NCBI RefSeq assembly: GCF_002102475.1
Contig: NZ_MSQD01000003.1
Location: forward strand, 124,001-188,000
Origin: Thermoanaerobacterium sp. PSU-2
GTDB lineage: Bacteria > Bacillota > Thermoanaerobacteria > Thermoanaerobacterales > Thermoanaerobacteraceae
DNA length: 64,000 nucleotides
Direction of reading: 5' to 3'
This document shows positions 27,329-34,489 of the stretch, piece by piece (the stretch's first letter is position 1; every line of letters begins with the position of its first letter). The notes below the pieces were generated by a model that searched no databases, was not told where the DNA came from, and saw only the letters and a program-made list of their open reading frames with translations. Made by a program: the position numbers and the translations under genes.

Positions 27329-29043
27329 TCATCATCACCTTGATTTAACAGCATATCTTTCATTCTGGTCAGTATGACTTTTGTCTCCGCTGTTGTTTCC
27401 CCCAACAAGCTGGCTATCTCTTGTGCAACCTTCATCTGCCTATCTATCACTTGCTGTGCCAACTGGTAGTTTTCCCTTTTAAGTTTCGAGAAACTTTCCT
27501 TTTGTTTCTCCATCTTTGTTATATCTGTAAAAATCCCAATGGCAATTTTATACTCCTCTAAATAGTAGATGCTTTCCAATGCTATGATTCCGTAATTTTT
27601 AAACGATACTTTCTTATTAAAAATGCTTTTCTTATTTTCAATAACCTCTACAAAATCAGATGTGTCAAAAATCAACGATAGATCTTCACCTTTAACCATT
27701 GACGAATTCACCAAGAACATCTTCTCAAAAGCTCTGTTCATATCTTGAATTTCATACTCGTTATTGACCGCAATTATGGCATTGGGAGTAGAGCTTATTA
27801 TGATATTGGACAGCGTTTCAGCCCTCCCCCTCATGTATGGCAAGCACATATACGGTTCTGCCATTCCATTAAAGACTGCTATGGCTTTTTCCCTACAAGT
27901 ATCATAGCCACATGCACCGCAATTCAATTCATCTTCAGGTGAAAACTTGCCAATCTTCGATAGTATCTCTTTTATCTCGCCCTCACTTGGCATTTTCCAT
28001 TTATCGCTTAAATCAATAAACTTTCGGCTTAAATCTAAAGAAAAATCGCTAAAGTCGCTGAAATCATCGCTAAATCTCTCCTTCATGCGAGAATAGCTTA
28101 TAACTTCTTCCTTCCTTTTTGTAATGCCACTTTCTAACTTTCCAAATGCAGGACCATTGATGCAACCGCCATCGCAAGCATTGGCTTCTATCCAATACCC
28201 ATGTAAATTGCCAGATCTTAAATCATTTAAAAGATCTTTCACATTCTCTATCGATGACACAGAGACAACCTTTCTTAAATTCAAATCAACATCCATACAA
28301 TCAATTGTTTTTCCTTCAATTGGATACAATTTATACTGCTCTTCAGCATCAACATCTTCCAAATAATCTTCCATATATTCAAAATCTACTTCCTCTGTAC
28401 CAAACAAATTCATTACTTCTTCAAATGTCAATACAGCATCTATAGCTCCTTCACAGCTAAAATCACTCATCTCAGCTTTTTTAGCGAGGCACGGACCTAT
28501 AAATACAACTTTCACGCTTTCACCGTATATACTTTTTATGGCCCTTCCAGCAGCTACCATCGGCGATACAACTGGTACAAGGCACTTTATAAGATCTGGA
28601 TAGTACTTTTCAACCAAATAATTTACAGATGGACATGAAGTAGTAATCAAGTTGTCATATTTCAAATCGTTATAATACTTTTCATACTCCTTAGATATAA
28701 GCATAGCACCTACTGATGTCTCAACTATCATTTCGGCTCCTAAACTTTTTAAAGCTTTCAAGAATTTTAAAGCACTATTATGCCCAACAAGTGCAGGATA
28801 CGATGGAGCTACAGTGAAAACAACTTTTTCCCCTCTATTTAAAAATGATTGAACTTTTTCTACATCTGACCTAACTGTTTTCGCATTCTGAGGGCAAACA
28901 TTTAAACATCTTCCACATGCAATGCATCTGTATTCTATGATTTCAGCTTGTTCATTATTAACTTTTATCGCTTTGACAGGGCAGTACCTAATACATTTAT
29001 AGCAGTTTCTGCAATTGGCTTCTTTAAAATTAATGACACTCAT
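27325..29043 (-). CDS. hfsB: Sensory-type [FeFe]-hydrogenase with PAS domain (HfsB)
   Basis: The 572-residue protein has two 4Fe-4S clusters (Cys11-21 and Cys40-50), an H-cluster domain, a four-cysteine Fes-type motif (Cys375, 378, 383, 400) and a PAS domain (about 410-520), ending in a coiled coil. H-cluster motifs are TTSCPS (Cys137), GPCLAKK (Cys185) and NACDGGC (Cys290, Cys294). The position of the proton-relay cysteine is Ser136, as in sensory group C hydrogenases, so catalysis should be slow. It is the likely hydrogen or redox sensor for the downstream phosphatase. It overlaps both neighbours by four bases. Confidence 0.88.
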   Translation of the reverse strand: MSVINFKEANCRNCYKCIRYCPVKAIKVNNEQAEIIEYRCIACGRCLNVCPQNAKTVRSDVEKVQSFLNRGEKVVFTVAPSYPALVGHNSALKFLKALKSLGAEMIVETSVGAMLISKEYEKYYNDLKYDNLITTSCPSVNYLVEKYYPDLIKCLVPVVSPMVAAGRAIKSIYGESVKVVFIGPCLAKKAEMSDFSCEGAIDAVLTFEEVMNLFGTEEVDFEYMEDYLEDVDAEEQYKLYPIEGKTIDCMDVDLNLRKVVSVSSIENVKDLLNDLRSGNLHGYWIEANACDGGCINGPAFGKLESGITKRKEEVISYSRMKERFSDDFSDFSDFSLDLSRKFIDLSDKWKMPSEGEIKEILSKIGKFSPEDELNCGACGYDTCREKAIAVFNGMAEPYMCLPYMRGRAETLSNIIISSTPNAIIAVNNEYEIQDMNRAFEKMFLVNSSMVKGEDLSLIFDTSDFVEVIENKKSIFNKKVSFKNYGIIALESIYYLEEYKIAIGIFTDITKMEKQKESFSKLKRENYQLAQQVIDRQMKVAQEIASLLGETTAETKVILTRMKDMLLNQGDDE

Positions 29044-29285
29044 TTTAGTTCACCTAAAACATGTTCTTTAAAAAATTCCTCAACGCTGTTTGGTTTAATT
29101 GATAAGCACGTACCACCATCAATTTTTACAGAAACCGCCCTTAAACAATTGCCCATGCAAAAATCAGCTTTTAACTCTACTTTGTCTTCAAGGCTGTAAT
29201 CTTTAATCATTTTTTTTAATTTATTAATAACATCGTAGGAGCCTTTTAAATGGCATGAGCTGCCTACACAAACAGTAATAACCAT
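29040..29285 (-). CDS. hfsA: Thioredoxin-like [2Fe-2S] ferredoxin (HfsA)
   Basis: The 81-residue protein begins VITVCVGSSCHLKGSYDVINKL and has a second cysteine pair in ADFCMGNCLRAVSVKIDG. Four cysteines in CX4C and CX3C spacing match the thioredoxin-like 2Fe-2S domain of NuoE/HydA-type electron carriers. It is the first gene of the operon and probably passes electrons to, or senses redox for, the following hydrogenases. The ATG at 29285 is preferred over GTG 29294 on spacing to GGGTGA; that site is weak. Confidence 0.82.
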   Translation of the reverse strand: MVITVCVGSSCHLKGSYDVINKLKKMIKDYSLEDKVELKADFCMGNCLRAVSVKIDGGTCLSIKPNSVEEFFKEHVLGELK

Positions 29286-29318
29286 ATAAATCACCCGTAT
29301 ACTGTATACAATTATTTT

Positions 29319-29345
29319 ATTATATGATAAAGACTAAGTAAACAA
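29319..29345 (-). promoter_or_regulatory. Candidate promoter of the hfs operon
   Basis: TATAAT (29319-29324) with TTGTTT (29340-29345) 15 bp upstream. The spacer is short, so the -35 assignment is uncertain. The Rex-like site abuts the -35. Confidence 0.5.
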
Positions 29346-29363
29346 TAGTTAATTTATTAACAA
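29346..29363 (-). promoter_or_regulatory. Candidate Rex operator upstream of the hfs operon
   Basis: The minus strand reads TTGTTAA-TAAA-TTAACTA. The clostridial Rex site is TTGTTAA-N4-TTAACAA, so 13 of 14 defined bases match. Rex is a repressor that releases DNA at high NADH. Placement next to the promoter of a hydrogen-producing operon makes biological sense. No rex gene is in the window. Confidence 0.6.
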
Positions 29364-29379
29364 TTAGTGTTAAAAAAAA

Positions 29380-29580
29380 TTAATCTTCTTCCCTAGATTC
29401 TTCAATCATCTTTTTTAGTTTTCTTCCTCTTTCATTGACATCCAATGAAATATCTATAGCATCTTCTTCAGCAATATTACTGGGAAGATACTTTGTAGGA
29501 ATATTTATCTTCCTGTCGTCATCAAGAACAACTATAGCTACGTCATCTTCTATCTTTTCTACAATACCATGTATTCTCAC
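29380..29580 (-). CDS. DUF3006 family small protein
   Basis: A 66-residue protein with the DUF3006 pattern: RIHGIVEKIEDDVAIVVLDDDRKINIPTKYLP followed by a charged tail (GRKLKKMIEESREED). It is probably a small OB- or SH3-like beta-barrel; no function is known. The GTG at 29580 was chosen because AAGAAGGTG lies 8 nt upstream. Upstream frame up to 29670 is rejected because it runs through a consensus promoter. The hfs promoter starts 35 bases after its stop. Confidence 0.75.
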   Translation of the reverse strand: MRIHGIVEKIEDDVAIVVLDDDRKINIPTKYLPSNIAEEDAIDISLDVNERGRKLKKMIEESREED

Positions 29581-29602
29581 GTAAAACACCTTCTTTTTAT
29601 TA

Positions 29603-29631
29603 ATTATACACCCTTCTATTTCCATTATCAA
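29603..29631 (-). promoter_or_regulatory. Sigma-A promoter of the DUF3006 gene
   Basis: TTGATA (29626-29631) and TATAAT (29603-29608) with a 17-bp spacer, 23 bases before the chosen start. Confidence 0.8.
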
Positions 29632-29644
29632 CATAGAGAAGGGT
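29610..29644 (-). repeat. Inverted repeat straddling the DUF3006 promoter
   Basis: Eight-base arms ACCCTTCT and AGAAGGGT enclose 19 bases that contain the -35 box. The distal arm lies between -35 and -10 and the other just upstream of -35, as expected for an operator. Candidate binder: the CsoR-family repressor encoded immediately upstream. Confidence 0.5.
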
Positions 29645-29656
29645 CTTTTCTGACCC
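29641..29656 (-). terminator. Weak hairpin after the CsoR-family gene
   Basis: GGGTC and GACCC form a 5-bp stem with a 6-base loop, followed by TTCTCT. One arm shares bases with the neighbouring ACCCTTCT/AGAAGGGT repeat, so the two structures cannot form together in a read-through RNA. Confidence 0.4.
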
Positions 29657-29677
29657 CATTTTACTGCCAAATATTGC

Positions 29678-29944
29678 TCATTTTAAAAATTTAACTAATA
29701 AATCAACAACACTTTGAAGTTCCTCATAAGTTATCTTTCCATCTTCATTTGCAAGAAAGCACTGTTCAGCATGTTCATTTATGATTGACAATCCAACTTT
29801 TTCTAAAGAAGCTCTCACCGCTGCTATTTGCAGCAAAATATTAGAACACCCTTTGTCTTCTTCCACCATTTTTTCGATTCCAGCTATATGCCCCTTTATG
29901 GTTTTTAATCTTAAAAGTACATCATCTTTTATACTTTTGGTCAT
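29678..29944 (-). CDS. CsoR/RcnR/FrmR-family metal- or thiol-sensing repressor
   Basis: The 88-residue all-helical protein fits the DUF156 family: RLKTIKGHIAGIEKMVEEDKGCSNILLQIAAVRASLEKVGLSIINEHAEQC. The sensing residues Cys (in KGCSN), His and Cys (in NEHAEQC) match the C-H-C set of copper-sensing CsoR, although related sulfide and nickel sensors are hard to exclude. ATG at 29944 has AAAGGTGA 5 nt upstream. It follows the glycosyltransferase gene and precedes the DUF3006 gene. No copper ATPase is nearby. Confidence 0.85.
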   Translation of the reverse strand: MTKSIKDDVLLRLKTIKGHIAGIEKMVEEDKGCSNILLQIAAVRASLEKVGLSIINEHAEQCFLANEDGKITYEELQSVVDLLVKFLK

Positions 29945-29956
29945 AGCCATCACCTT

Positions 29957-31069
29957 TCAATTGTATTTTATCCTTTTATCTAATTTTTCAAAAATTATGC
30001 CCATTTCCTTCTTAAAAAGTTCTTTCCAGTCAAACGTTTTAGCAAATTCCCTTCCGTTTTGTCCGTATATACTCATTTTATCACAATTTTCTATCAAATC
30101 TATAGCTTTTTCAACAAAATCAGATACATTGTACTTTATAGTTATACCACACTCATTTTCTTTAATCAATTTTCCTAAATCGCCAATGTCTGTTGCTATC
30201 ACGGGAAGGCCAGATGCCATGTATTCTACAGCTTTAAGTGGAAAAGAATATTTTATAAGTTCTGTTGGAAAAAGCGTACAAAGTCCAATATCAGCTTTAT
30301 TAAAATACAGCGGCAAATCGCTATACTTTACTTTCCCCAAAAAATGTACAACATCATCTACTTTGCTATCTCTCGACAATTTCCTAAGAGCATGTTCATA
30401 TTTCCCCTTCCCAAGTATCATCATCGAAACGTCATACTCTCGCCTTAAGATAGAAAGTGCTTTTATAGGCATCTCAACGCCTGACCAATGCTCTAATGAA
30501 CCGCTAAATATAATGACTATTCCTTGATGTTTTTCCTTTTTGCCATTAAACAGTTCATAATTGACACCATTTGGTATGTAGTATGGTGTAATGCCTGTCA
30601 TGTTTTTTCTCAATTCTATCAAATGTTGATTTACAGAAAATGTAACATCAGAATTTTCAATGCAATATTTCTCCATGTTTTTTGTCCTCTCATAAATGTC
30701 CTCATATTCAAAAAATGCAGGAAAATAGTCGATATCTTCGTAAGCCAAAAAGCTTATTCTTCCTGATTTCAGAAGTTCTACGGCAGTCAAACCTGCCCAT
30801 GGACCTTGTGCAATACATATATCGTATTTCGAAGAATCAAGTTCAACGTATTTTTTATACAAAATCATCGGGCTAAAAAGACTCGCAAACTTAACAGGTA
30901 TTCCTATATAAGTAATCGTGCCTTCTTGCTTTTTCAATACTCCAAGATCGTCATACCTACAAAATACTACCGTCAAGTCATATTTGTCTTTTAAGTAATC
31001 TATCAAATGATGACTTCTCTGCGGAAGTGAATTTAAAATATCGATAAATGTCATAAATAAAATTTTCAT
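29957..31069 (-). CDS. GT4-type glycosyltransferase
   Basis: The 370-residue cytoplasmic protein starts MKILFMTFIDILNSLPQRSHHLIDYL and has the second Rossmann domain of GT-B enzymes: IPNGVNYELFNG near residue 175, IIFSGSLEHWSGVEMPIKAL near 195 and the donor-binding KYSFPLKAVEYMASGLPVIATDIGD near 280. Substrates are not predictable. The ATG at 31069 has AGGAGG 6 nt upstream. The frame is open 60 codons further but runs through the upstream terminator, so that extension is rejected. Confidence 0.85.
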   Translation of the reverse strand: MKILFMTFIDILNSLPQRSHHLIDYLKDKYDLTVVFCRYDDLGVLKKQEGTITYIGIPVKFASLFSPMILYKKYVELDSSKYDICIAQGPWAGLTAVELLKSGRISFLAYEDIDYFPAFFEYEDIYERTKNMEKYCIENSDVTFSVNQHLIELRKNMTGITPYYIPNGVNYELFNGKKEKHQGIVIIFSGSLEHWSGVEMPIKALSILRREYDVSMMILGKGKYEHALRKLSRDSKVDDVVHFLGKVKYSDLPLYFNKADIGLCTLFPTELIKYSFPLKAVEYMASGLPVIATDIGDLGKLIKENECGITIKYNVSDFVEKAIDLIENCDKMSIYGQNGREFAKTFDWKELFKKEMGIIFEKLDKRIKYN

Positions 31070-31096
31070 AAAAAATCCTCCTATCATTGTTATGAG

Positions 31097-31120
31097 AAAA
31101 GCCAGCTTATGCTGGCTTTT
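31097..31120. terminator. Terminator between the Cys/Pro-rich protein gene and the glycosyltransferase gene
   Basis: AAAAGCCAGC and GCTGGCTTTT form a perfect 10-bp stem with a 4-base loop; both strands end in TTTT. On the minus strand it follows the 31128-31796 gene by 8 bases. Confidence 0.8.
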
Positions 31121-31127
31121 CATATTT

Positions 31128-31796
31128 TTAATATGGTGAATATGGGGCTTTCTGCGGAGGAAATATAGGTGGGAATGGTCTCTGCATGAATTCATCACAT
31201 ACATTTGTCGGAAACTCCTCGCACTCAGGTGGTACTGGGCAGAATCCATACGAAGGTATCAATAATTGTACATCCATAGCAGATTTTATGATGATCCATA
31301 CACCTATGATTACCTCTAATGTTGTTGGTGTTCCAACATTGACTCTTCCAAACAAACACTCCGCAACAGCTTCAAACTTCATGATGGCAATAGTTGGTTC
31401 TGGCACATACAATACTATATCCTTATTAAACGTAGTTGTTAGTCCTGTCAATGTTTGAATATCGCCAGATGTATTTGTAATCACTACATCATATGTTACT
31501 TGGAATGTAGCCTGCACTCTTGCAAATCCAGGTCTTTCAGGAATAGGTGTAAGTGTAAATCCTGGAGGTGATACAAGCGAAACAGTTACATTCTCACAGC
31601 GTCCAAATGTTGGGTTTGTGATAGTAGGCACAAATGGAACTGGTGGTATGCTGTCTAAACACAATCTCTGTGAGCATGAATCGTATATCTTTGTAACTTC
31701 TATGCAAGTTATCTCTGTTGGTTCAGGAAGCTGACCTGGCTCTACTGGACCTGGTCCTACTTCTTGTTCTCCAATCAGCTTTTTAGCAAATGCCAT
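31128..31796 (-). CDS. Cys- and Pro-rich protein of unknown function, possibly spore-surface
   Basis: I do not recognise a named family. The 222-residue protein has no signal peptide. Residues 14-28 are Pro/Gly/Glu-rich, followed by ITCIEVTKIYDSCSQRLCLDSIP, then a beta-rich middle (FQVTYDVVITNTSGDIQTL) and a Pro/Cys-rich tail (CPVPPECEEFPTNVCDEFMQRPFPPIFPP). A C-x4-KIYDSC motif followed by a further Cys recurs, as I recall, in unnamed Firmicutes proteins thought to be spore-surface. That role is inference. AGGGGG precedes the ATG. It is transcribed away from the propeller-coiled-coil gene and has its own terminator. Confidence 0.6.
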   Translation of the reverse strand: MAFAKKLIGEQEVGPGPVEPGQLPEPTEITCIEVTKIYDSCSQRLCLDSIPPVPFVPTITNPTFGRCENVTVSLVSPPGFTLTPIPERPGFARVQATFQVTYDVVITNTSGDIQTLTGLTTTFNKDIVLYVPEPTIAIMKFEAVAECLFGRVNVGTPTTLEVIIGVWIIIKSAMDVQLLIPSYGFCPVPPECEEFPTNVCDEFMQRPFPPIFPPQKAPYSPY

Positions 31797-31923
31797 TTTA
31801 TTTCCCCCTTACGACTAAATTTTTGTTTAATTTGATTTTGCATATTTCTAGTTACAATATACGTAATAACCATAATATTTGTTACAAATAAAGAATATAA
31901 TTTTAAATGAAAGGAGGCATTTT

Positions 31924-33294
31924 ATGGACAAGGTACTATTAAATTTTAAAGGTAAGGTGTACAAATTTTCATCAAACCGAAATTCTATTTTATTAAATAT
32001 AGCTGGCGAAAATTCGAACGAAATAAACCTTATAGACAATGCAATAAGCGATTTTGATGTTGGGCTAAGCTCGAATGAAATTTTAATAGCATATTTTAGC
32101 AGAGAGCAAAATATTGTTTTAGCACATTTAAATGATGATAACAAAGTAATCAAAAAGATTTTGTACCATTATAATGACAAATCATTTTTTGCAGATAACT
32201 TCAGATTAATAATGTCTGGTGAGACATTACATCTATTTTTTACAGAGCATAATCTATCATCACCCAAGAAATTGATTCTGAAGCATTTTGTACTCAATAA
32301 GACTTTCAAAGTTAATGACGTAGCTGTCATTTACAACAATCAAATTAAACCTTTCTACAGCGTAGCATCTGATAAATCCGGAGTTCTACATTTAGTCTAT
32401 ATAACAGCCGAAAACACTCAGAAGATTTTTTATACAACGTATTTAAGCGGTGCATGGACCTTAAAGACTACAATTTCTGAAGCTATATCGCTGGAATATC
32501 CAAATATAGCCATCGATGACAAACGAAATATCCATATATGCTGGGTTGAGGAAAACATAATAAAAGAGCTAAAATACAGAAAAAAAATCGACGGTGGATG
32601 GCCAAAAGGATCGTGGGATAAAAAAATCACTTTGTCATTTTCAGACGCGATTTTGTGGCCTTGCTTTAATATAATAGACACTACTATATGGTGTACATGG
32701 ATTCAACAAAATGCTTTTTACAGTGCTGTATCATCAGATGGAGGCAATAGTTTCTGCAAGCCTTTTAAATTGGCTGAAAAACCTTCGTCGTATGAATTTG
32801 CAAAAAAAGCAGAAGAATCAGCAGAAAAATTCACGTTTTTAGATGATAACGGATTAGAGCTTCCTTTTAATAGAGTTAAAGATAGCATATCATATGATAA
32901 AGATAATTATTTTACATTTTATATAAAAGAAGTCCAAGAATACTTAAGCACACTATCTAAAAAAATAGAAAACCTCCAAAATGAGAAAGTACATTTAGAG
33001 AGAAACCTAAATCAAAAAAGCTATGAAATCGCACTTAAAAACAGAAATATCGAAGAACTTAAGGAAAATTTGAAAAAATATTATGAAGAAAGAATGAAGT
33101 TTACTTCAAAAATTGACAATCTTAATTCTGTCTACAACAATGTCCTTTTGGAAAATGAGAAATTAAAAAAGCAGATAAAAGATCTGCAAAATAAAATAAT
33201 CATATTAAACTCAAAGCTTAATGAAAAAGTAGAAAATGGGACAATAGACAAGATAAAATCAATTATTTTTGGAAAGCCTAACGAACACCTATGA
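31924..33294 (+). CDS. Asp-box beta-propeller-like protein with C-terminal coiled coil, unknown function
   Basis: The 456-residue protein has no signal peptide or membrane helix. Residues 1-290 contain repeated beta units such as SDKSGVLHLVYIT, DDKRNIHICWVE and an Asp-box SSDGGNSF, which suggests a sialidase-like propeller fold. Residues about 325-440 are a long E/K/L-rich coiled coil. No catalytic sialidase arginines are obvious, so a structural or binding role is more likely. AAGGAGG lies 6 nt before the ATG at 31924. The start shares a 127-base divergent region with the Cys/Pro-rich gene. The 3' end overlaps the DUF3343 gene by 17 bases. Confidence 0.7.
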   Translation: MDKVLLNFKGKVYKFSSNRNSILLNIAGENSNEINLIDNAISDFDVGLSSNEILIAYFSREQNIVLAHLNDDNKVIKKILYHYNDKSFFADNFRLIMSGETLHLFFTEHNLSSPKKLILKHFVLNKTFKVNDVAVIYNNQIKPFYSVASDKSGVLHLVYITAENTQKIFYTTYLSGAWTLKTTISEAISLEYPNIAIDDKRNIHICWVEENIIKELKYRKKIDGGWPKGSWDKKITLSFSDAILWPCFNIIDTTIWCTWIQQNAFYSAVSSDGGNSFCKPFKLAEKPSSYEFAKKAEESAEKFTFLDDNGLELPFNRVKDSISYDKDNYFTFYIKEVQEYLSTLSKKIENLQNEKVHLERNLNQKSYEIALKNRNIEELKENLKKYYEERMKFTSKIDNLNSVYNNVLLENEKLKKQIKDLQNKIIILNSKLNEKVENGTIDKIKSIIFGKPNEHL

Positions 33295-33535
33295 CAGTAT
33301 ATCCGCTATATGTCTTTTCTACCTCATATATCCCTTTATAAGGGATATTTATTCTTTGTACTATTAATTTTACAATATTTACGTATTCCAGGCCAAATTT
33401 TAATGAATGGCTGCAGCTATTCATTATAGAGCGTGGCGTTGGTATAAATTCTACAGGTATATTGTTCTGCCTTAATACCTTGTCACACAGCACTGCATGT
33501 TGATAAGAATAAAAGACTAATATCCCATATCTCAT
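33278..33535 (-). CDS. DUF3343 family protein
   Basis: The 85-residue protein, MRYGILVFYSYQHAVLCDKVLRQNNIPVEFIPTPRSI, fits DUF3343 (sometimes described as putative Se/S carrier-like). These proteins have a small ferredoxin-like alpha/beta fold. Cysteines are at residues 17 and 41 (SCSHSLKFG). Function is unproven. AGGGGGTG precedes the ATG. It converges on and overlaps the preceding gene. Confidence 0.75.
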   Translation of the reverse strand: MRYGILVFYSYQHAVLCDKVLRQNNIPVEFIPTPRSIMNSCSHSLKFGLEYVNIVKLIVQRINIPYKGIYEVEKTYSGYTVIGVR

Positions 33536-33627
33536 CTTTGCACCCCCTACTCACATTATATTCAGAGGTGCAACTATTGATAAGATTTCCTACGTGTCCA
33601 TTAATTACTTAAAGGTTTTTTTCTTTT

Positions 33628-33636
33628 TTTGTCGAA
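33628..33636 (+). promoter_or_regulatory. Candidate Spo0A box upstream of the CAP-domain gene
   Basis: TTTGTCGAA contains the 0A-box core TGTCGAA. It lies 27 bases before the start codon. Confidence 0.45.
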
Positions 33637-33662
33637 TAATTTAATTAAGGGGTGTGATATTA

Positions 33663-34445
33663 GTGAAAAAAAATCTAAAGTACTATGCAGCATTTGCAGT
33701 AATTTCATTGTCAATGATTGGCTCTTTTAATATTGCAGAAGCTTCGTATTCTTACGGAACATATACAAACAACAACGTTGTCTACAACGGAGCATCAACT
33801 TTAAAGACCACCACATCAAATAACTCCGTATTCAATACAGCCACAGTAAAAATAAATTATGTACAGGCAAATAACACAAATGCTTGGTACAATAACAATT
33901 ATTGGTGGATAACAATGAATAATAGCACTGCAAATGTAAGCCAGACAACAATTAATACAAAAGGAACTATTGCATCTACGACTGCATCAGCCGGCAATTC
34001 ATCTTCCAATGCTGTTGAAAGTGCTAAGAATAGCGGCACACAACAAAATTATCAAGGGTTATCAGCACAAGAAAAACAGTTGGTGGATCTCATAAATAGC
34101 GAAAGAACATCGAGAGGCTTGAGTCCGCTTACCATCGATGAGAACCTGTCAAAAGTGGCCAGGATAAAAGCTGAGGATATGAGGGACAACAACTATTTTT
34201 CTCACACGTCACCTACTTATGGCTCGCCATTTGATATGATGAAACAATTTGGCATAAGTTACAATGCCGCTGCAGAAAACATAGCACTAAACAGCGATGT
34301 TGTAAGTGCTCATTATGCATTGATGAATTCCAGCGGTCATAGGGAAAATATCTTAAACCCTTATTTCAATAAGGTTGGCGTTGGCGTTGTCACAAACAGC
34401 ACTGGAAACGGCGTAATTGTGGTAGAAATGTTTATAAATCAATAA
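33663..34445 (+). CDS. Secreted CAP-domain (SCP/PR1) protein, YkwD-like
   Basis: The 260-residue protein has a signal peptide (KKNLKYYAAFAVISLSMIGSFNIAEA), a low-complexity Asn/Thr/Ser-rich region (about 30-125), and a C-terminal CAP domain. The CAP domain shows LVDLINSERTSRGLSPLTIDENLSKVARIKAEDM, HTSPTYGSPFDMM, AAENIAL and HRENILNPYFNKVGVGV. Family members are extracellular or spore-associated. The GTG at 33663 has AAGGGG about 9 nt upstream; GTG 33654 overlaps the site. A Spo0A box precedes it, so expression may rise in stationary phase. Confidence 0.88.
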   Translation: MKKNLKYYAAFAVISLSMIGSFNIAEASYSYGTYTNNNVVYNGASTLKTTTSNNSVFNTATVKINYVQANNTNAWYNNNYWWITMNNSTANVSQTTINTKGTIASTTASAGNSSSNAVESAKNSGTQQNYQGLSAQEKQLVDLINSERTSRGLSPLTIDENLSKVARIKAEDMRDNNYFSHTSPTYGSPFDMMKQFGISYNAAAENIALNSDVVSAHYALMNSSGHRENILNPYFNKVGVGVVTNSTGNGVIVVEMFINQ

Positions 34446-34455
34446 CATAGTTAAA

Positions 34456-34480
34456 AAAACACCGGCTACACCGGTGTTTT
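34456..34480. terminator. Bidirectional terminator between the CAP gene and the M18 aminopeptidase gene
   Basis: AAAACACCGG and CCGGTGTTTT form a perfect 10-bp stem with a 5-base loop, flanked by T-runs on both strands, between converging genes. Confidence 0.9.
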
Positions 34481-34489
34481 TAATGTCCT

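Noticed and set aside
29302-29310. TGTATACAG shared by the hfs leader (29302-29310) and the ferredoxin leader (59678-59686)
   Set aside because: The core GTATAC is self-complementary and short; two copies in 64 kb of A/T-rich DNA can be chance.
29581-29670. N-terminal extension of the DUF3006 gene up to an ATG at 29670
   Set aside because: It would run across a TTGATA-17-TATAAT promoter and an inverted repeat; a good ribosome site sits at the GTG 29580.
31070-31249. N-terminal extension of the glycosyltransferase to 31249
   Set aside because: It would cross the terminator at 31097-31120 and overlap the opposite end of the Cys/Pro-rich gene; AGGAGG marks ATG 31069.
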